This document shows, piece after piece, positions 11,110-19,927 of a stretch of DNA of 64,000 nucleotides. Each line of letters opens with the position of its first letter. Within the stretch, counting starts at the first letter, position 1. The notes below the pieces were generated by a model. It was not told the DNA's origin and did no database searches. It saw only the letters and a program-made list of their open reading frames with translations. Position numbers and translations under genes: made by a program. Source of the stretch: Ralstonia sp. A12 (GTDB taxonomy: Bacteria > Pseudomonadota > Gammaproteobacteria > Burkholderiales > Burkholderiaceae); assembly GCF_000801955.1 (NCBI RefSeq), contig NZ_JSZO01000003.1, forward strand, positions 62,001 through 126,000. Direction: 5' to 3'.

Positions 11110-13029
11110 GTGTTGCACAATCGTCCGAACGGTGTGCCCGTCCGCCGTAACCTTGCGGCACAATCCGATATCCGGTTTCTTCCCCGCCTACCTTTGAACG
11201 CCCCGTTGCGCATCTTCTTCACCAAGTTCGGGCTCGCCAGCCGCGCGCCGCTTGAACTGGACGCCCGAGCCAAGCTGCTTGCTGCCGTGCATCGCGGCAC
11301 CCCCATGGGGATCGCGGCTTCCGTCGTGCTGCCCGCCTTGACGATGGCGGCCTTCTGGGGGGATGCCTCGATTCGTCCGGCGCTGCTGGGCTGGTGCCTG
11401 ATCATGCTGTGCCTGACCGCCTCGGGCCTGCGCTTCTATTTCGGTTATCGCTACGACCTGACCCGCATGACGCTGGCCGCGCACACCCGCAAGTGGTGGA
11501 CGGGCATGCATGTCATGTCGGCCGTGGGCGGGGTGGCTTGGGGTTGCTCGGCGGGGTTGTACCTGATGTCGCCGTCGCTGGAGTTCAGCAGCCTGCTGAT
11601 GATCGTCATCATCGGGGTGGCGGCAGCGGCGGTGCTTTCGCAGGCGCCGGTGCCGTCCAGCCTGCTGATCCTGGGGACTGGCATCCTGGCGCCGCACTTC
11701 TTGCTGGCCGAGCAGGCGTTTCCCGGCCACGGGCTGTACCTGCGCGGCGTGCTGCTGTTCTTCGCGGCGCTGCTGACGCGGCATGCCGTGAACATCCACA
11801 ACACGCTGGTGCGCGAAATCCAGCTTGAGAACGAAAGCCGCCAGCTCGCACGGCGCTATCAGGACGAAAAACAACGCGCGCTGTCGGCGTCGGAAGAGAA
11901 GTCGCGCTTCCTGGCCGCTGCCAGCCACGATCTGCGCCAGCCGGTGCACGCGATCGTGCTGCTGGTGGAGGCGCTGCGGGCGCGCAACCAGTCGGAGTCG
12001 CTGGCGCCGCTGGTGGAGCAGTTGGCTTCGGGCGCGGCCACCATCGACCTGCTGTTCCGCTCGCTGCTGGATCTGTCGAAGCTGGAAAGCCGCAAGACCT
12101 CGCCGACGCTGGAGCCGGTGGATCTGGGCGAAGTCATCACCGAGGTGGTCCAGCAGTTCATGCCCGATGCGCGCGCCAAAGGGTTGACGCTGACGTCGCG
12201 CATTCCGCCGTTGCCGGTATTCGGCATGGCCGAGCCGGTGCTGCTGCGCCGGGCGCTGTTCAACCTGCTGCAGAACGCGCTGCGCTATACCGAGCGTGGT
12301 GGCGTGATGGTGGCGCTGCGTGTGCGTCAGAAGTATCTACGCATCGAGGTGTGGGATACCGGCATCGGTATCGCGCCCGAGCACCAGAAGGACATTTTCT
12401 CGACGTACTACCAGGTCGAGAACCCGGAGCGTGATCCGAGCCAGGGCCTGGGTCTGGGCCTGTCGATCTACAAGGAATGTGTGCGTCTGTTGCGCGGCAC
12501 GTTTGGTGTGCGCTCGGTGCCTGGGCGGGGCTCGATGTTCTGGATGGCGCTGCGGCCGGTGCCGGCCGAGATCAAGGCGCCGCTGGCTGCTCAGCCGCGT
12601 GCCGAGCAGAAGCGTGCGGTACTGGATCAGCCGCGCTTCTCGGGTGTGGTGCTGGTGGTGGACGACGATCCGCAGATCCGCAAGGCCTGGCACGCGCTGC
12701 TCGAAGCCTGGGGCGTCGAGGTGCACAGCGCCGCCGATGGCACCGCCGCCGATCAACTGCTCACGAAGGGCCTGCGCCCGCAGATCATCTTCTGCGACCT
12801 GCGTCTGCCGGGTAAGGAAGACGGCCTGCAATTGCTCGAGCGCTGGCAGGTCAGCCATCCGGACGCACACGCTGTGCTGCTCACGGGGGACCGCAACTCC
12901 GCGGCGCTGGCGCGTGCCGAAGAAGCCGGCTATCTGCTGCTGGCCAAGCCGATGGACCCGAACATGCTGCGTGTGCTGCTCAAGCGCTGGCTGCGCGGGC
13001 GTGCAGTCGAACCGCAGGTCGCGTACTGA
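11110..13029 (+). CDS. Membrane hybrid sensor histidine kinase with C-terminal receiver domain
   Basis: A 639-residue kinase. Six hydrophobic segments lie between about residues 60 and 235, with no obvious periplasmic sensor domain. A HisKA domain follows with SHDLRQPVHAI (His at residue 273), then an ATPase domain with NLLQNALRY, DTGIGIAP and GLGLGLSIYK, and a receiver domain with VVDDDPQ, the phospho-acceptor Asp at 563 (IFCDLRLPGK) and AKPMDP. The start is uncertain: GTG at 11110, or a TTG at 11194 beginning LNAPLRIFF. It converges on a NarL-type regulator gene, its likely partner. The signal is unknown. Confidence 0.88.
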   Translation: MLHNRPNGVPVRRNLAAQSDIRFLPRLPLNAPLRIFFTKFGLASRAPLELDARAKLLAAVHRGTPMGIAASVVLPALTMAAFWGDASIRPALLGWCLIMLCLTASGLRFYFGYRYDLTRMTLAAHTRKWWTGMHVMSAVGGVAWGCSAGLYLMSPSLEFSSLLMIVIIGVAAAAVLSQAPVPSSLLILGTGILAPHFLLAEQAFPGHGLYLRGVLLFFAALLTRHAVNIHNTLVREIQLENESRQLARRYQDEKQRALSASEEKSRFLAAASHDLRQPVHAIVLLVEALRARNQSESLAPLVEQLASGAATIDLLFRSLLDLSKLESRKTSPTLEPVDLGEVITEVVQQFMPDARAKGLTLTSRIPPLPVFGMAEPVLLRRALFNLLQNALRYTERGGVMVALRVRQKYLRIEVWDTGIGIAPEHQKDIFSTYYQVENPERDPSQGLGLGLSIYKECVRLLRGTFGVRSVPGRGSMFWMALRPVPAEIKAPLAAQPRAEQKRAVLDQPRFSGVVLVVDDDPQIRKAWHALLEAWGVEVHSAADGTAADQLLTKGLRPQIIFCDLRLPGKEDGLQLLERWQVSHPDAHAVLLTGDRNSAALARAEEAGYLLLAKPMDPNMLRVLLKRWLRGRAVEPQVAY

Positions 13030-13081
13030 GACAGGGTTGAAGCGGCGCCGTTGAGTGCGGCGCCGTGGTCAGGTCAGGCGA

Positions 13082-13747
13082 TCAGGCCGCGCCGGTCAGG
13101 CGGAAGCGCTCCATGCGCGAGATGATCTGGATGCGCGTACGCACGCCCAGCCGCTGCAGGATCGCCGAGACGTGTTCCTTGACGGTGTTCTCCGTCAGCC
13201 CCAGTTGGCGTGCGATCGACTTGTTCGGCAGGCCCTCGAGCAGCAGCGCCAGCACCGAACCCTGACGCGGCGTCAGGCCCAGTTCTGCCGGCGTGATGGG
13301 GATGCCATGCGAGGCGCTGCCTTTGCCATTGACGCCACCCAGGTCGTCTTCCGATGGGAACGACGAATCCCCACCGAAGATGCCGGCCACCGCCTTGGAG
13401 AAGGCATGCGCATCGGCGTGCTTGCCGATGAAGCCGATGGCGCCCAGGGCCTGTGCCTTGGCGACGATCTCGGGTGTGTTCTCGGCCGACATGAAAGCAA
13501 AGCGTGCCTCGGGCAGCTTGCCGCGCAGCTCGCGCATGGCATCGAAGCCGGTGCAGTCGGACAGCCATACATCGAGCAGCACGACGTCCGGGCGGACGCC
13601 GTCATCGACGAGTGCCAGCGCCTGGCGGCGGCCAATGGCAGCGTGCACCTGGACTTCAGGCAAGGCTTGTGCAAGAAACGTGGTCGTGCCAGACAAGGCG
13701 AGAGGGTGGTCGTCGACCACCAGCAGGCTACGCAGCGAGCTCGTCAT
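13082..13747 (-). CDS. NarL/FixJ-type response regulator (REC-LuxR)
   Basis: A 221-residue DNA-binding response regulator. The receiver domain starts LLVVDDHPLALSG, with acidic pair Asp12-Asp13 and phospho-acceptor Asp59 (LLDVWLSD). A Gly/Ser-rich linker (about 130-150) leads to a LuxR helix-turn-helix LTPRQGSVLALLLEGLPNKSIARQLG...TVKEHVSAILQRL. The ATG at 13747 is chosen because a GGGGA ribosome site precedes it. It is the tail-to-tail neighbour of the hybrid kinase, only 52 bases apart, suggesting one phosphorelay. The targets are unknown. Confidence 0.9.
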   Translation of the reverse strand: MTSSLRSLLVVDDHPLALSGTTTFLAQALPEVQVHAAIGRRQALALVDDGVRPDVVLLDVWLSDCTGFDAMRELRGKLPEARFAFMSAENTPEIVAKAQALGAIGFIGKHADAHAFSKAVAGIFGGDSSFPSEDDLGGVNGKGSASHGIPITPAELGLTPRQGSVLALLLEGLPNKSIARQLGLTENTVKEHVSAILQRLGVRTRIQIISRMERFRLTGAA

Positions 13748-14160
13748 TCTTATTCCCCGGTGAGGGCAGTGCCCTCTTGTTGTTGTACGCGTGCCGACCC
13801 GGCGCGGGCGGTTGGCCGTCAAGCTTGATGCCGATCGGCCGTCACGGTTATCGACCGCACGATGTTGCAGCGCAGGGTGACCGGAAGCGAGATATGCGAC
13901 GGATCACCACTGGCAGCACCCCGACCCCCGGGTGCGCGGACAATTATGGGGTCGAGATTATCAGACCGCAGCGCGGCGCGCCAACGCCTTGACGCCCGCT
14001 CCGCCCGTTTTTATCGGCACGGAAGGGATTTTGCTGAAGCCCGTCGGCTAAATACCACGCTACCGGCAAAAGCGGGCCTGGCACGGCCGTGCAGGCGCCA
14101 CCCCAGGCCGTCACAGCGGATTTTCTCGGGGGAGTGCGGCGCACTTGATAAAATGCCGCG
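13748..14160. other. Divergent intergenic region between response regulator and purN
   Basis: This 413-bp stretch has no credible gene. It holds a perfect hairpin GAGGGC/GCCCTC (13762-13776) just upstream of the regulator start, a second hairpin GCACCC/GGGTGC (13916-13935), AT-rich minus-strand hexamers around 13943-13968 that could be a regulator promoter, and the purN -10 at its right end. Confidence 0.5.
14149..14154 (+). promoter_or_regulatory. Putative purN -10 element, six bases from the start codon
   Basis: TAAAAT lies exactly six bases before the purN ATG, and no Shine-Dalgarno precedes that ATG. If used, the transcript would begin at or next to the start codon. No good -35 is visible. 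Confidence 0.35.
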
Positions 14161-14811
14161 ATGAAAAACATCGTCATTCTCATTTCCGGACGTGGCTCGA
14201 ATATGGAAGCCATCGTTCGCGCCTGTCAGACCGAGGGTTGGCCGGGGCGCATTGCCGCCGTGATTTCCAACCGTCCCGACGCCGCCGGCCTCAAATTTGC
14301 CGCCTCGCACGGCATTGCCACCGCGGTGGTCGACCACAAGGGCTTCCCTGACCGCGACAGCTTTGATACCGCCCTGGCACAGTCCATCGACGGGTTCTCG
14401 CCCGATCTGGTGGTGCTGGCGGGCTTCATGCGCATCCTGACGCCGGGCTTCGTCAATCATTACGCCGGGCGCATGCTGAACATTCATCCGTCGCTGCTGC
14501 CGTGCTTCCCCGGTCTGCATACCCACGAACAGGCGCTGGCCATGGGCGTGAAGGTGCACGGCGCGACGGTCCATTTCGTGACCGCCGAGCTGGACCACGG
14601 CCCGATCGTGCTGCAGGCAGCCATCGAAGTGCGACAGGGTGATACGCCGGAGTCGCTTGCCGGGCGGTTGCTGACGCAGGAGCATGTGATCTATCCGCGT
14701 GCCGTGCGCTGGTTTGTGGAAGGACGCTTGCGCGTCGAACAAGGCGTGGTCCGGGTGTCGCCGGATGCGTCGCAACTTGTCATTGGCGTTGACGCCCAGG
14801 AGGCAGCATGA
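14161..14811 (+). CDS. purN: Phosphoribosylglycinamide formyltransferase
   Basis: Transfers a formyl group from 10-formyltetrahydrofolate to GAR in purine synthesis. The 216-residue protein begins MKNIVILISGRGSNMEAIV, the phosphate-binding loop, and carries the catalytic Asn and His in MLNIHPSLLP and the Asp in VTAELDHGPIV. Length is normal for the family. The gene overlaps the downstream RNA methyltransferase gene by four bases (ATGA). It has no visible ribosome site and may be translated from a leaderless transcript. Confidence 0.97.
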   Translation: MKNIVILISGRGSNMEAIVRACQTEGWPGRIAAVISNRPDAAGLKFAASHGIATAVVDHKGFPDRDSFDTALAQSIDGFSPDLVVLAGFMRILTPGFVNHYAGRMLNIHPSLLPCFPGLHTHEQALAMGVKVHGATVHFVTAELDHGPIVLQAAIEVRQGDTPESLAGRLLTQEHVIYPRAVRWFVEGRLRVEQGVVRVSPDASQLVIGVDAQEAA

Positions 14812-16217
14812 GTCAGGATCGTCAGCGTTCGCGCAATGGCGGCGGTAACAGCGGTGGTGGCAACAAGCGCCAGAGTTCTGGTCACGGCGCGGGCGGCGGC
14901 GGGTGGTATCGCGCGCCGCAGGGCAAGCCCCAGCAACGCAGCGCCCCGCGCCCGCGCACCGGCGTGCACGGCAGCCATTTCGAGCACCTGGACAAGGTGC
15001 TCGCCCGCCTGCTGCACTTCGCGGCACCGGCCGACATGGTCGTCAGCCAGTACTTCCGCGAGCACCACGAACTGGGCCACCGCGAGCGCGGCATCATCGC
15101 CGAGGCGGCGTTTGCCGTGCTGCGCCGCAAGGTCGAATTCGGCCAGTTTGCCGAGAGCGGTTCCGGCCCGGCACGTCGTCGCCTGGTGGTGCTGGGCCTG
15201 CTGCAGACGGCCGGCCGCACGGCCATCGCCCCGTTCCTGACGCCGGTCGAGGCTGAATGGCTGGACCGCTGGGAACTCCGCGATCGTGCAGCTTTGGCGC
15301 CGCGCGTGCGCGCCAACCTGCCGGATTGGCTGTTCGACGCGCTGGTCGCGCAGCACGGCGCCGAATTTACCGAGGCCTTGGCCCAAGCCTGGCTGACGCC
15401 TGCGCCGCTGGATTTGCGCGTCAACACGCTCAAGGGCGAGCGCGACGCTGTGCTCGCGACGCTGGTCGAAGCCGGCATCGAAGGCGCGGTGGCGCCGTTG
15501 TCGCCGGTGGGTATTCGCCTGGCAGGCAAGCCGGCGCTGAACAAGCTCGAGATCTTCACCAACGGCACGGTCGAGGTGCAGGACGAGGGCAGCCAACTGC
15601 TGTGCCAACTCTTGGCGCCCAAGCGCGGCGAGATGGTGGTGGATTTCTGTGCAGGCGCCGGCGGCAAGACGCTGGCGATTGGCGCGGCGATGCGCTCGAC
15701 TGGGCGTCTGTACGCCTTTGATGTGTCGGAGAAGCGCCTGAGCAATCTTGGCCCTCGCCTGGCGCGCAGCGGTCTGTCGAACGTGCATCCGAGCCGCATC
15801 GACAGCGAGCACGATGCCAAGATCAAGCGCCTGGCTGGCAAGATCGACCGCGTGCTGGTCGACGCACCGTGCAGCGGGCTGGGCACGCTGCGTCGCAATC
15901 CGGACCTGAAGTGGCGCCAATCCGCGCAGGCCGTGGAAGAGATGTCGGCCAAGCAGCAGTCGATCCTCGCCTCTGCGGCGCGGCTGTTGAAGCCGGGCGG
16001 CCGTCTTGTTTACGCGACATGCAGTGTGCTGGCGCGCGAGAACCAGCAAGTGGTCGAGCAGTTCCTGGCTGCGCACGAAGACTTTGTGCTCGTGCCCGCC
16101 GGCGAGGTGCTGGCCGCGCAGAAGATCGCGCTTGAAATGGGCCCGTACCTGGAGCTGTATCCGCAAGTGCATCAGACCGATGGCTTCTTTGCCGCCGTGC
16201 TGGAGCGCCGCGCATGA
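14808..16217 (+). CDS. RsmB/NOP-family SAM-dependent RNA cytosine-C5 methyltransferase
   Basis: A 469-residue enzyme of the RsmB/NOP2 family, likely modifying rRNA cytosine in the cytoplasm. It starts with a 50-residue Gly/Arg/Ser-rich tail suited to RNA binding. The methyltransferase domain carries the SAM motif VVDFCAGAGGKTLAIG, the DAPCSGLGTLRRNPD motif with one catalytic Cys, and VYATCSVLARENQQVV with the second. It is not the classical rsmB neighbour of fmt/def, so the target base is left open. It overlaps both flanking genes by four bases. Confidence 0.9.
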   Translation: MSQDRQRSRNGGGNSGGGNKRQSSGHGAGGGGWYRAPQGKPQQRSAPRPRTGVHGSHFEHLDKVLARLLHFAAPADMVVSQYFREHHELGHRERGIIAEAAFAVLRRKVEFGQFAESGSGPARRRLVVLGLLQTAGRTAIAPFLTPVEAEWLDRWELRDRAALAPRVRANLPDWLFDALVAQHGAEFTEALAQAWLTPAPLDLRVNTLKGERDAVLATLVEAGIEGAVAPLSPVGIRLAGKPALNKLEIFTNGTVEVQDEGSQLLCQLLAPKRGEMVVDFCAGAGGKTLAIGAAMRSTGRLYAFDVSEKRLSNLGPRLARSGLSNVHPSRIDSEHDAKIKRLAGKIDRVLVDAPCSGLGTLRRNPDLKWRQSAQAVEEMSAKQQSILASAARLLKPGGRLVYATCSVLARENQQVVEQFLAAHEDFVLVPAGEVLAAQKIALEMGPYLELYPQVHQTDGFFAAVLERRA

Positions 16218-16783
16218 TGTTGCGCCAGCTGGGTTTGCTGTTGGCCGCTGCGTTGGTCTTCAGCGCCGGCGGCATCGCCCAGGCACGCAACACGCCGCCG
16301 GTGCAGCCTGCCAAGGGCACGGTGCAGGCCGCGTTCACGCCGGACGACGACATTGAAGGGCTGCTGGCCGATGCCATCGACCAGGCCCGCGAGCAGGTGC
16401 TGGTGCAGGCCTATCTGCTGTCGAACAAGGCGATCACGCGGGCGTTGCTGGCCGCGCATCAGCGTGGCGTGGACGTGCGCGTGCTGGCCGATCGCGAGCA
16501 GATGACGCGCTCGGGCGGCAGCCGCGTGCCCGAGATCGCCAACGCGGGCATTCCGGTGTGGCTGGAGGTGCGCTACAAGAACGCGCACAACAAGGTCATC
16601 GTGGTTGACCCGCGTGGGGCGCATCCGGTACTGGTGACCGGCAGCTTCAACTTCACGCAGACCGCGCAGCGCGGCAATGCCGAAAACGTACTGATCGTGC
16701 GCGGCGATGCTGACCTCGCGCAGCGTTACGCCGCCAACTGGCAGAAGCACGTGGGTGATGCGTTGCCGTATCGCACGCAATGA
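16214..16783 (+). CDS. Exported phospholipase-D-like protein, probable nuclease
   Basis: A 189-residue protein with a signal peptide (about 1-24, ending GGIAQA before RNTPP) and one phospholipase-D fold. The single HKD motif reads HNKVIVVD, followed by GSFNFTQTAQRGNAEN. One-motif PLD proteins of this size, such as the Nuc endonuclease, act as dimers and cleave nucleic acid, so a periplasmic or secreted nuclease is the best guess; a phosphodiesterase on another substrate is possible. The start overlaps the methyltransferase stop (ATGA), making it the third gene of the purN group. Confidence 0.85.
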   Translation: MMLRQLGLLLAAALVFSAGGIAQARNTPPVQPAKGTVQAAFTPDDDIEGLLADAIDQAREQVLVQAYLLSNKAITRALLAAHQRGVDVRVLADREQMTRSGGSRVPEIANAGIPVWLEVRYKNAHNKVIVVDPRGAHPVLVTGSFNFTQTAQRGNAENVLIVRGDADLAQRYAANWQKHVGDALPYRTQ

Positions 16784-16808
16784 GCGTGCGCAATAACCGC
16801 AGTCGTCA

Positions 16809-18173
16809 ATGAATGGAATCCCGCTGAATCACATCGCACTGGGCCACATGATCGGCGACATCGTCTCCGATCTGGGCGGCCCGCGCTTCATCTGGCAACT
16901 CGTGGTGCTGGTGTTGCTGCTGGGCGTAGCCTGGTTGATCGCGCGGCCGATCTCGCGGCACCTGCATGCGCGCCACGAGAACGACAACTTCGCGCTGCGC
17001 TTTGCGTGGGCGAGCCTGGAGCGGGCGATGTTCCCGCTGCTCGGCTGGCTGCTGGTGCTGGGGGCGCGCTATGCCTTGGTTGGCACGATGCCGATCAGCG
17101 TGTTCCGGCTGGCTGCGGTACCGCTGTTCGGCCTGGCGATGCTGAACCTCGCGTTCTACGTGCTGCGCCGCGTGTTGTCGGCCAGCGGCAATCTGCATGG
17201 CATGCTGGTGTTGACCGAGCGCGTGCTGACCACGCTGATGTGGGTCGTGACGGTGCTTTACGTGGTGGGCGTGCTCGGCGACGTGGTCGACTATCTGGAG
17301 AGCATCCAGTTTGCGATCGGCGGCAAGCAGAAGGTGAACCTGGCGGCCATCCTGATGGCGGCGGTGTGGATTCTGCTCACCGTGCTGGTGGCGATGTGGT
17401 TCGGCTCGTGGCTGGACAGCCGTATCACGCGTGCTTCGGCCATCGATGCGAACCTGAAGGTAGTGCTCTCGCGTGTGGCCAAGGCGGTGCTGCTGCTGGT
17501 GTCGCTGCTGCTGAGCCTGTCGCTGGTGGGGATCGACCTGACGGTGCTGTCGGTGTTTGGCGGTGCGCTGGGTGTGGGCCTGGGTTTCGGCTTGCAGAAG
17601 ATCGCCAGCAACTATGTGTCGGGCTTCATCATCCTGCTGGAGCGCTCGCTCAAGCTGGGCGATCAGATCACGGTCAGCAACTTCACCGGCATCGTCACGC
17701 AGATCCGCACGCGCTACACCGTCGTGCGCAACGGCGACGGCGACACGCTGGTGCCGAACGAACTGATGGTCGCGCAGGCCGTGCAGAACCACAACGAGCG
17801 CGGCATGGTGCGGGTGGCGGTGCGTGTGCAGGCATCGTATGCGGCAGACCCGGAAGCGGTGCTCGCGCTGCTCGTCCAATGCGCCGAGGGTGTCCCACGC
17901 GTGCTGGCCGATCCGGCACCGGCTGCCTTCATGGCGCTGTTTGCCGATAGCGGTATCGAGTACGAATTGGGCGTGTGGATCAGTGACCCCCACAACGGTA
18001 AGCTGGGCGTGCAGTCCGGCTTGAACCGCGCCATTTATCGCCGCTTCAAGGAAGCGGGGATCGAGATTCCGTATCCGCAGCGCGAAGTGCGTGTGCTGGG
18101 GCCGCTGGCGCTGCAGCAGGGTGCTTTAGGTGATGCAGGCGCCCCATCCGCCGATCCTTCTGCGCCGGCGTGA
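16809..18173 (+). CDS. MscS-family mechanosensitive ion channel
   Basis: A 454-residue membrane protein. About five hydrophobic segments precede the MscS pore helix and beta domain, recognised by GGALGVGLGFGLQKIASNYVSG followed by FIILLERSLKLGDQITV. The soluble C-terminal part ends IEIPYPQREVRVLG, as in many MscS channels. The expected role is release of solutes during hypo-osmotic shock, or a related gated conductance. It lies 25 bases after the PLD gene on the same strand and may be cotranscribed. Confidence 0.9.
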   Translation: MNGIPLNHIALGHMIGDIVSDLGGPRFIWQLVVLVLLLGVAWLIARPISRHLHARHENDNFALRFAWASLERAMFPLLGWLLVLGARYALVGTMPISVFRLAAVPLFGLAMLNLAFYVLRRVLSASGNLHGMLVLTERVLTTLMWVVTVLYVVGVLGDVVDYLESIQFAIGGKQKVNLAAILMAAVWILLTVLVAMWFGSWLDSRITRASAIDANLKVVLSRVAKAVLLLVSLLLSLSLVGIDLTVLSVFGGALGVGLGFGLQKIASNYVSGFIILLERSLKLGDQITVSNFTGIVTQIRTRYTVVRNGDGDTLVPNELMVAQAVQNHNERGMVRVAVRVQASYAADPEAVLALLVQCAEGVPRVLADPAPAAFMALFADSGIEYELGVWISDPHNGKLGVQSGLNRAIYRRFKEAGIEIPYPQREVRVLGPLALQQGALGDAGAPSADPSAPA

Positions 18174-18262
18174 CGGTCTAGCACACGGCCGTTAGGAACG
18201 AAGCCCCTTTGTTTTGGGTCAAACTGACGGTTTTCCCTCATGGAATAGAGGGGGTATTCGGT

Positions 18263-18268
18263 TAAAAT
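18263..18268 (+). promoter_or_regulatory. Putative -10 element upstream of the desaturase
   Basis: TAAAAT, extended by a preceding T, is the best -10 candidate in the gap. The -35 position is weak (TGGAAT, 16 bases upstream). If used, the leader would be about 270 bases long. Confidence 0.3.
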
Positions 18269-18363
18269 GCTGGATGCTCCCACAAAGGATCAGACGGCAC
18301 CGTCGCAATGGCTTTCAGTTGCGGCAAAGCGCCGCGAATCTCTTGCATTGCGCAGGGGCGGAG

Positions 18364-18402
18364 GTCACATGACTGGCGCGGCTGATAGCCCGCCGATGTG
18401 AC
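18364..18402 (+). promoter_or_regulatory. Stem-loop in the desaturase leader
   Basis: GTCACAT (18364-18370) pairs perfectly with ATGTGAC (18396-18402). Inside, GGCG pairs with CGCC and GGCT with AGCC around a three-base loop, giving about 15 base pairs with small internal loops. A second hairpin, CTGTCG/CGACAG at 18449-18468, follows. The outer repeat could also be a protein-binding dyad. Confidence 0.45.
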
Positions 18403-18545
18403 GCGCAAGCCGGGTGGGCACACCCGAACCCCCGCCAACACGACCCCACTGTCGTAACACTGCGACAGCGGATGGCCTGAAGAGACAGCACCGTCAACCC
18501 CGACCTAGGCTGCCTCGATTACCCGAGTTGACCACGGAGATCACT

Positions 18546-19736
18546 TTGATCGACTCCATCCTGAATTTCGTCGCTAACGGCACCTTGAACTGGGCCTGGT
18601 GGCAGATTTTGATTTTCACGCTGGTGGTGACGCATATCACCATCGCCGCCGTCACGATTTTCCTGCACCGCTGCCAGGCGCACCGTGCGCTGGATCTGCA
18701 TCCGATTCCCGCGCATTTCTTCCGTTTCTGGCTGTGGCTGACCACCGGTATGGTCACCCGTGAATGGACTGCCATCCACCGCAAGCACCACGCCAAGTGC
18801 GAAACCGAAGACGACCCGCACAGCCCGCAGACGCGCGGCATCCGCAAGGTGCTGCTCGAAGGTGCTGAGCTGTACCGCGCCGAGGCCAAGAACAAGGAAA
18901 CGATCGAGAAGTTCAGCCACGGCACGCCGGATGACTGGATCGAGCACAACCTGTATTCCAAGTTCACGTGGCAAGGCGTGGGCCTCATGCTGATCCTCGA
19001 CGTGCTGATGTTCGGCGCGATCGGCCTGACCGTTTGGGCTGTGCAGATGCTGTGGATTCCGATTCACGCTGCCGGCATCATCAACGGTCTGGGCCATTTC
19101 TGGGGCTATCGCAACTTCGACTGCGAAGACGCTTCGACCAACGTGTCGCCCTGGGGCATCATCATCGGCGGCGAAGAGCTGCACAACAACCACCACACGT
19201 ACGCCACGTCGGCCAAGTTTTCGGTCAAGTGGTACGAGTTCGACATCGGCTGGGGCTACATCCGCGCGCTGGAGATCGTCGGCCTGGCCAAGGTCAAAAA
19301 AGTGGCGCCCAAGGCACGCTTTGGTGATGTGAAGCCGGTTGACCAGAACACGCTGGAAGCCATCATTGCCAACCGCTACGACGTGATGGCCCGCTATGCC
19401 AAGACCGTCAAGGCTGCCTACCGTCAGGAGCTGGCCAAACTGAAGGACTCGCGCGACGTGGAATACCGCGCGCTGAAGCCGGCCCGCAAGTGGTTCCACC
19501 GCGACGAGACCAAGCTGGGCGCGCCGCAACGCGAGCAACTTTCGCAGATCGTGTCGGATCACTCGTCGTTGCACACCTTCGTTGAGATGCGCCGTGAACT
19601 GGGCGCCCTGTGGGGCCGCTCGAATGCCACGCGCGAGCAACTGCTGAGCCAACTGCAGGATTGGTGCAAGCGCGCCGAGGAAAGTGGCATCCACGCATTG
19701 CAGGAATTTGCCGTACGCCTGCGTCGCTACGCCTGA
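18546..19736 (+). CDS. Membrane fatty acid desaturase (acyl-CoA/acyl-lipid delta-9 type)
   Basis: A 396-residue di-iron membrane desaturase that introduces a cis double bond into fatty acyl chains. The three histidine boxes are present: HRCQAHR, HRKHH and HNNHH, spaced by hydrophobic segments. The C-terminal 150 residues are hydrophilic and helical, an extension beyond the catalytic fold. Start: TTG at 18546 (reading IDSILNFVANG next) with GGAGA five bases upstream; the frame is open further left but has no such site. A strong terminator follows. The long structured leader suggests regulation, perhaps by temperature, but that is not shown. Confidence 0.88.
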   Translation: MIDSILNFVANGTLNWAWWQILIFTLVVTHITIAAVTIFLHRCQAHRALDLHPIPAHFFRFWLWLTTGMVTREWTAIHRKHHAKCETEDDPHSPQTRGIRKVLLEGAELYRAEAKNKETIEKFSHGTPDDWIEHNLYSKFTWQGVGLMLILDVLMFGAIGLTVWAVQMLWIPIHAAGIINGLGHFWGYRNFDCEDASTNVSPWGIIIGGEELHNNHHTYATSAKFSVKWYEFDIGWGYIRALEIVGLAKVKKVAPKARFGDVKPVDQNTLEAIIANRYDVMARYAKTVKAAYRQELAKLKDSRDVEYRALKPARKWFHRDETKLGAPQREQLSQIVSDHSSLHTFVEMRRELGALWGRSNATREQLLSQLQDWCKRAEESGIHALQEFAVRLRRYA

Positions 19737-19756
19737 GTTTCCTGTTTCATAGGTGA

Positions 19757-19786
19757 AGCCCCGCTCCGCAGCGGGGCTTTTCTTTT
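19757..19786 (+). terminator. Intrinsic terminator of the desaturase gene
   Basis: AGCCCCGC and GCGGGGCT form an 8-bp stem with a six-base loop, followed by TTTCTTTT. Confidence 0.9.
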
Positions 19787-19870
19787 GGGTAAACTGCCCC
19801 AAGTCACACTTTTAACAAGCCGCACGAATCGCCTACGAGAGCGCATCGCGGTACGTGTCCTCCTCACACG

Positions 19871-19921
19871 CCGTCCGTTTCATTGCCGAGCCAGCTTCTC
19901 GGCCTCCTGCCGGACGGGGAG
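19871..19921 (+). promoter_or_regulatory. Two-tier stem-loop reaching into the nadA ribosome binding site
   Basis: CCGTCCG (19871-19877) pairs with CGGACGG (19911-19917), and inside it GCCGAG (19885-19890) pairs with CTCGGC (19898-19903). The two stems are separated by a symmetric seven-by-seven internal loop. The outer 3' arm shares two bases with the GGGGAG ribosome site (19916-19921), six bases before the nadA ATG. It could control ribosome access. Confidence 0.5.
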
Positions 19922-19927
19922 ACCATC

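Larger units (their letters stand above)
18174..18545 (+). other. Long leader region of the desaturase gene
   Basis: The 372-bp stretch holds no credible gene. It contains a -10-like TTAAAAT near 18262 and at least two strong hairpins (18364-18402 and 18449-18468), so most of it may be a roughly 270-base structured 5' untranslated leader of the downstream desaturase gene. Confidence 0.45.
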
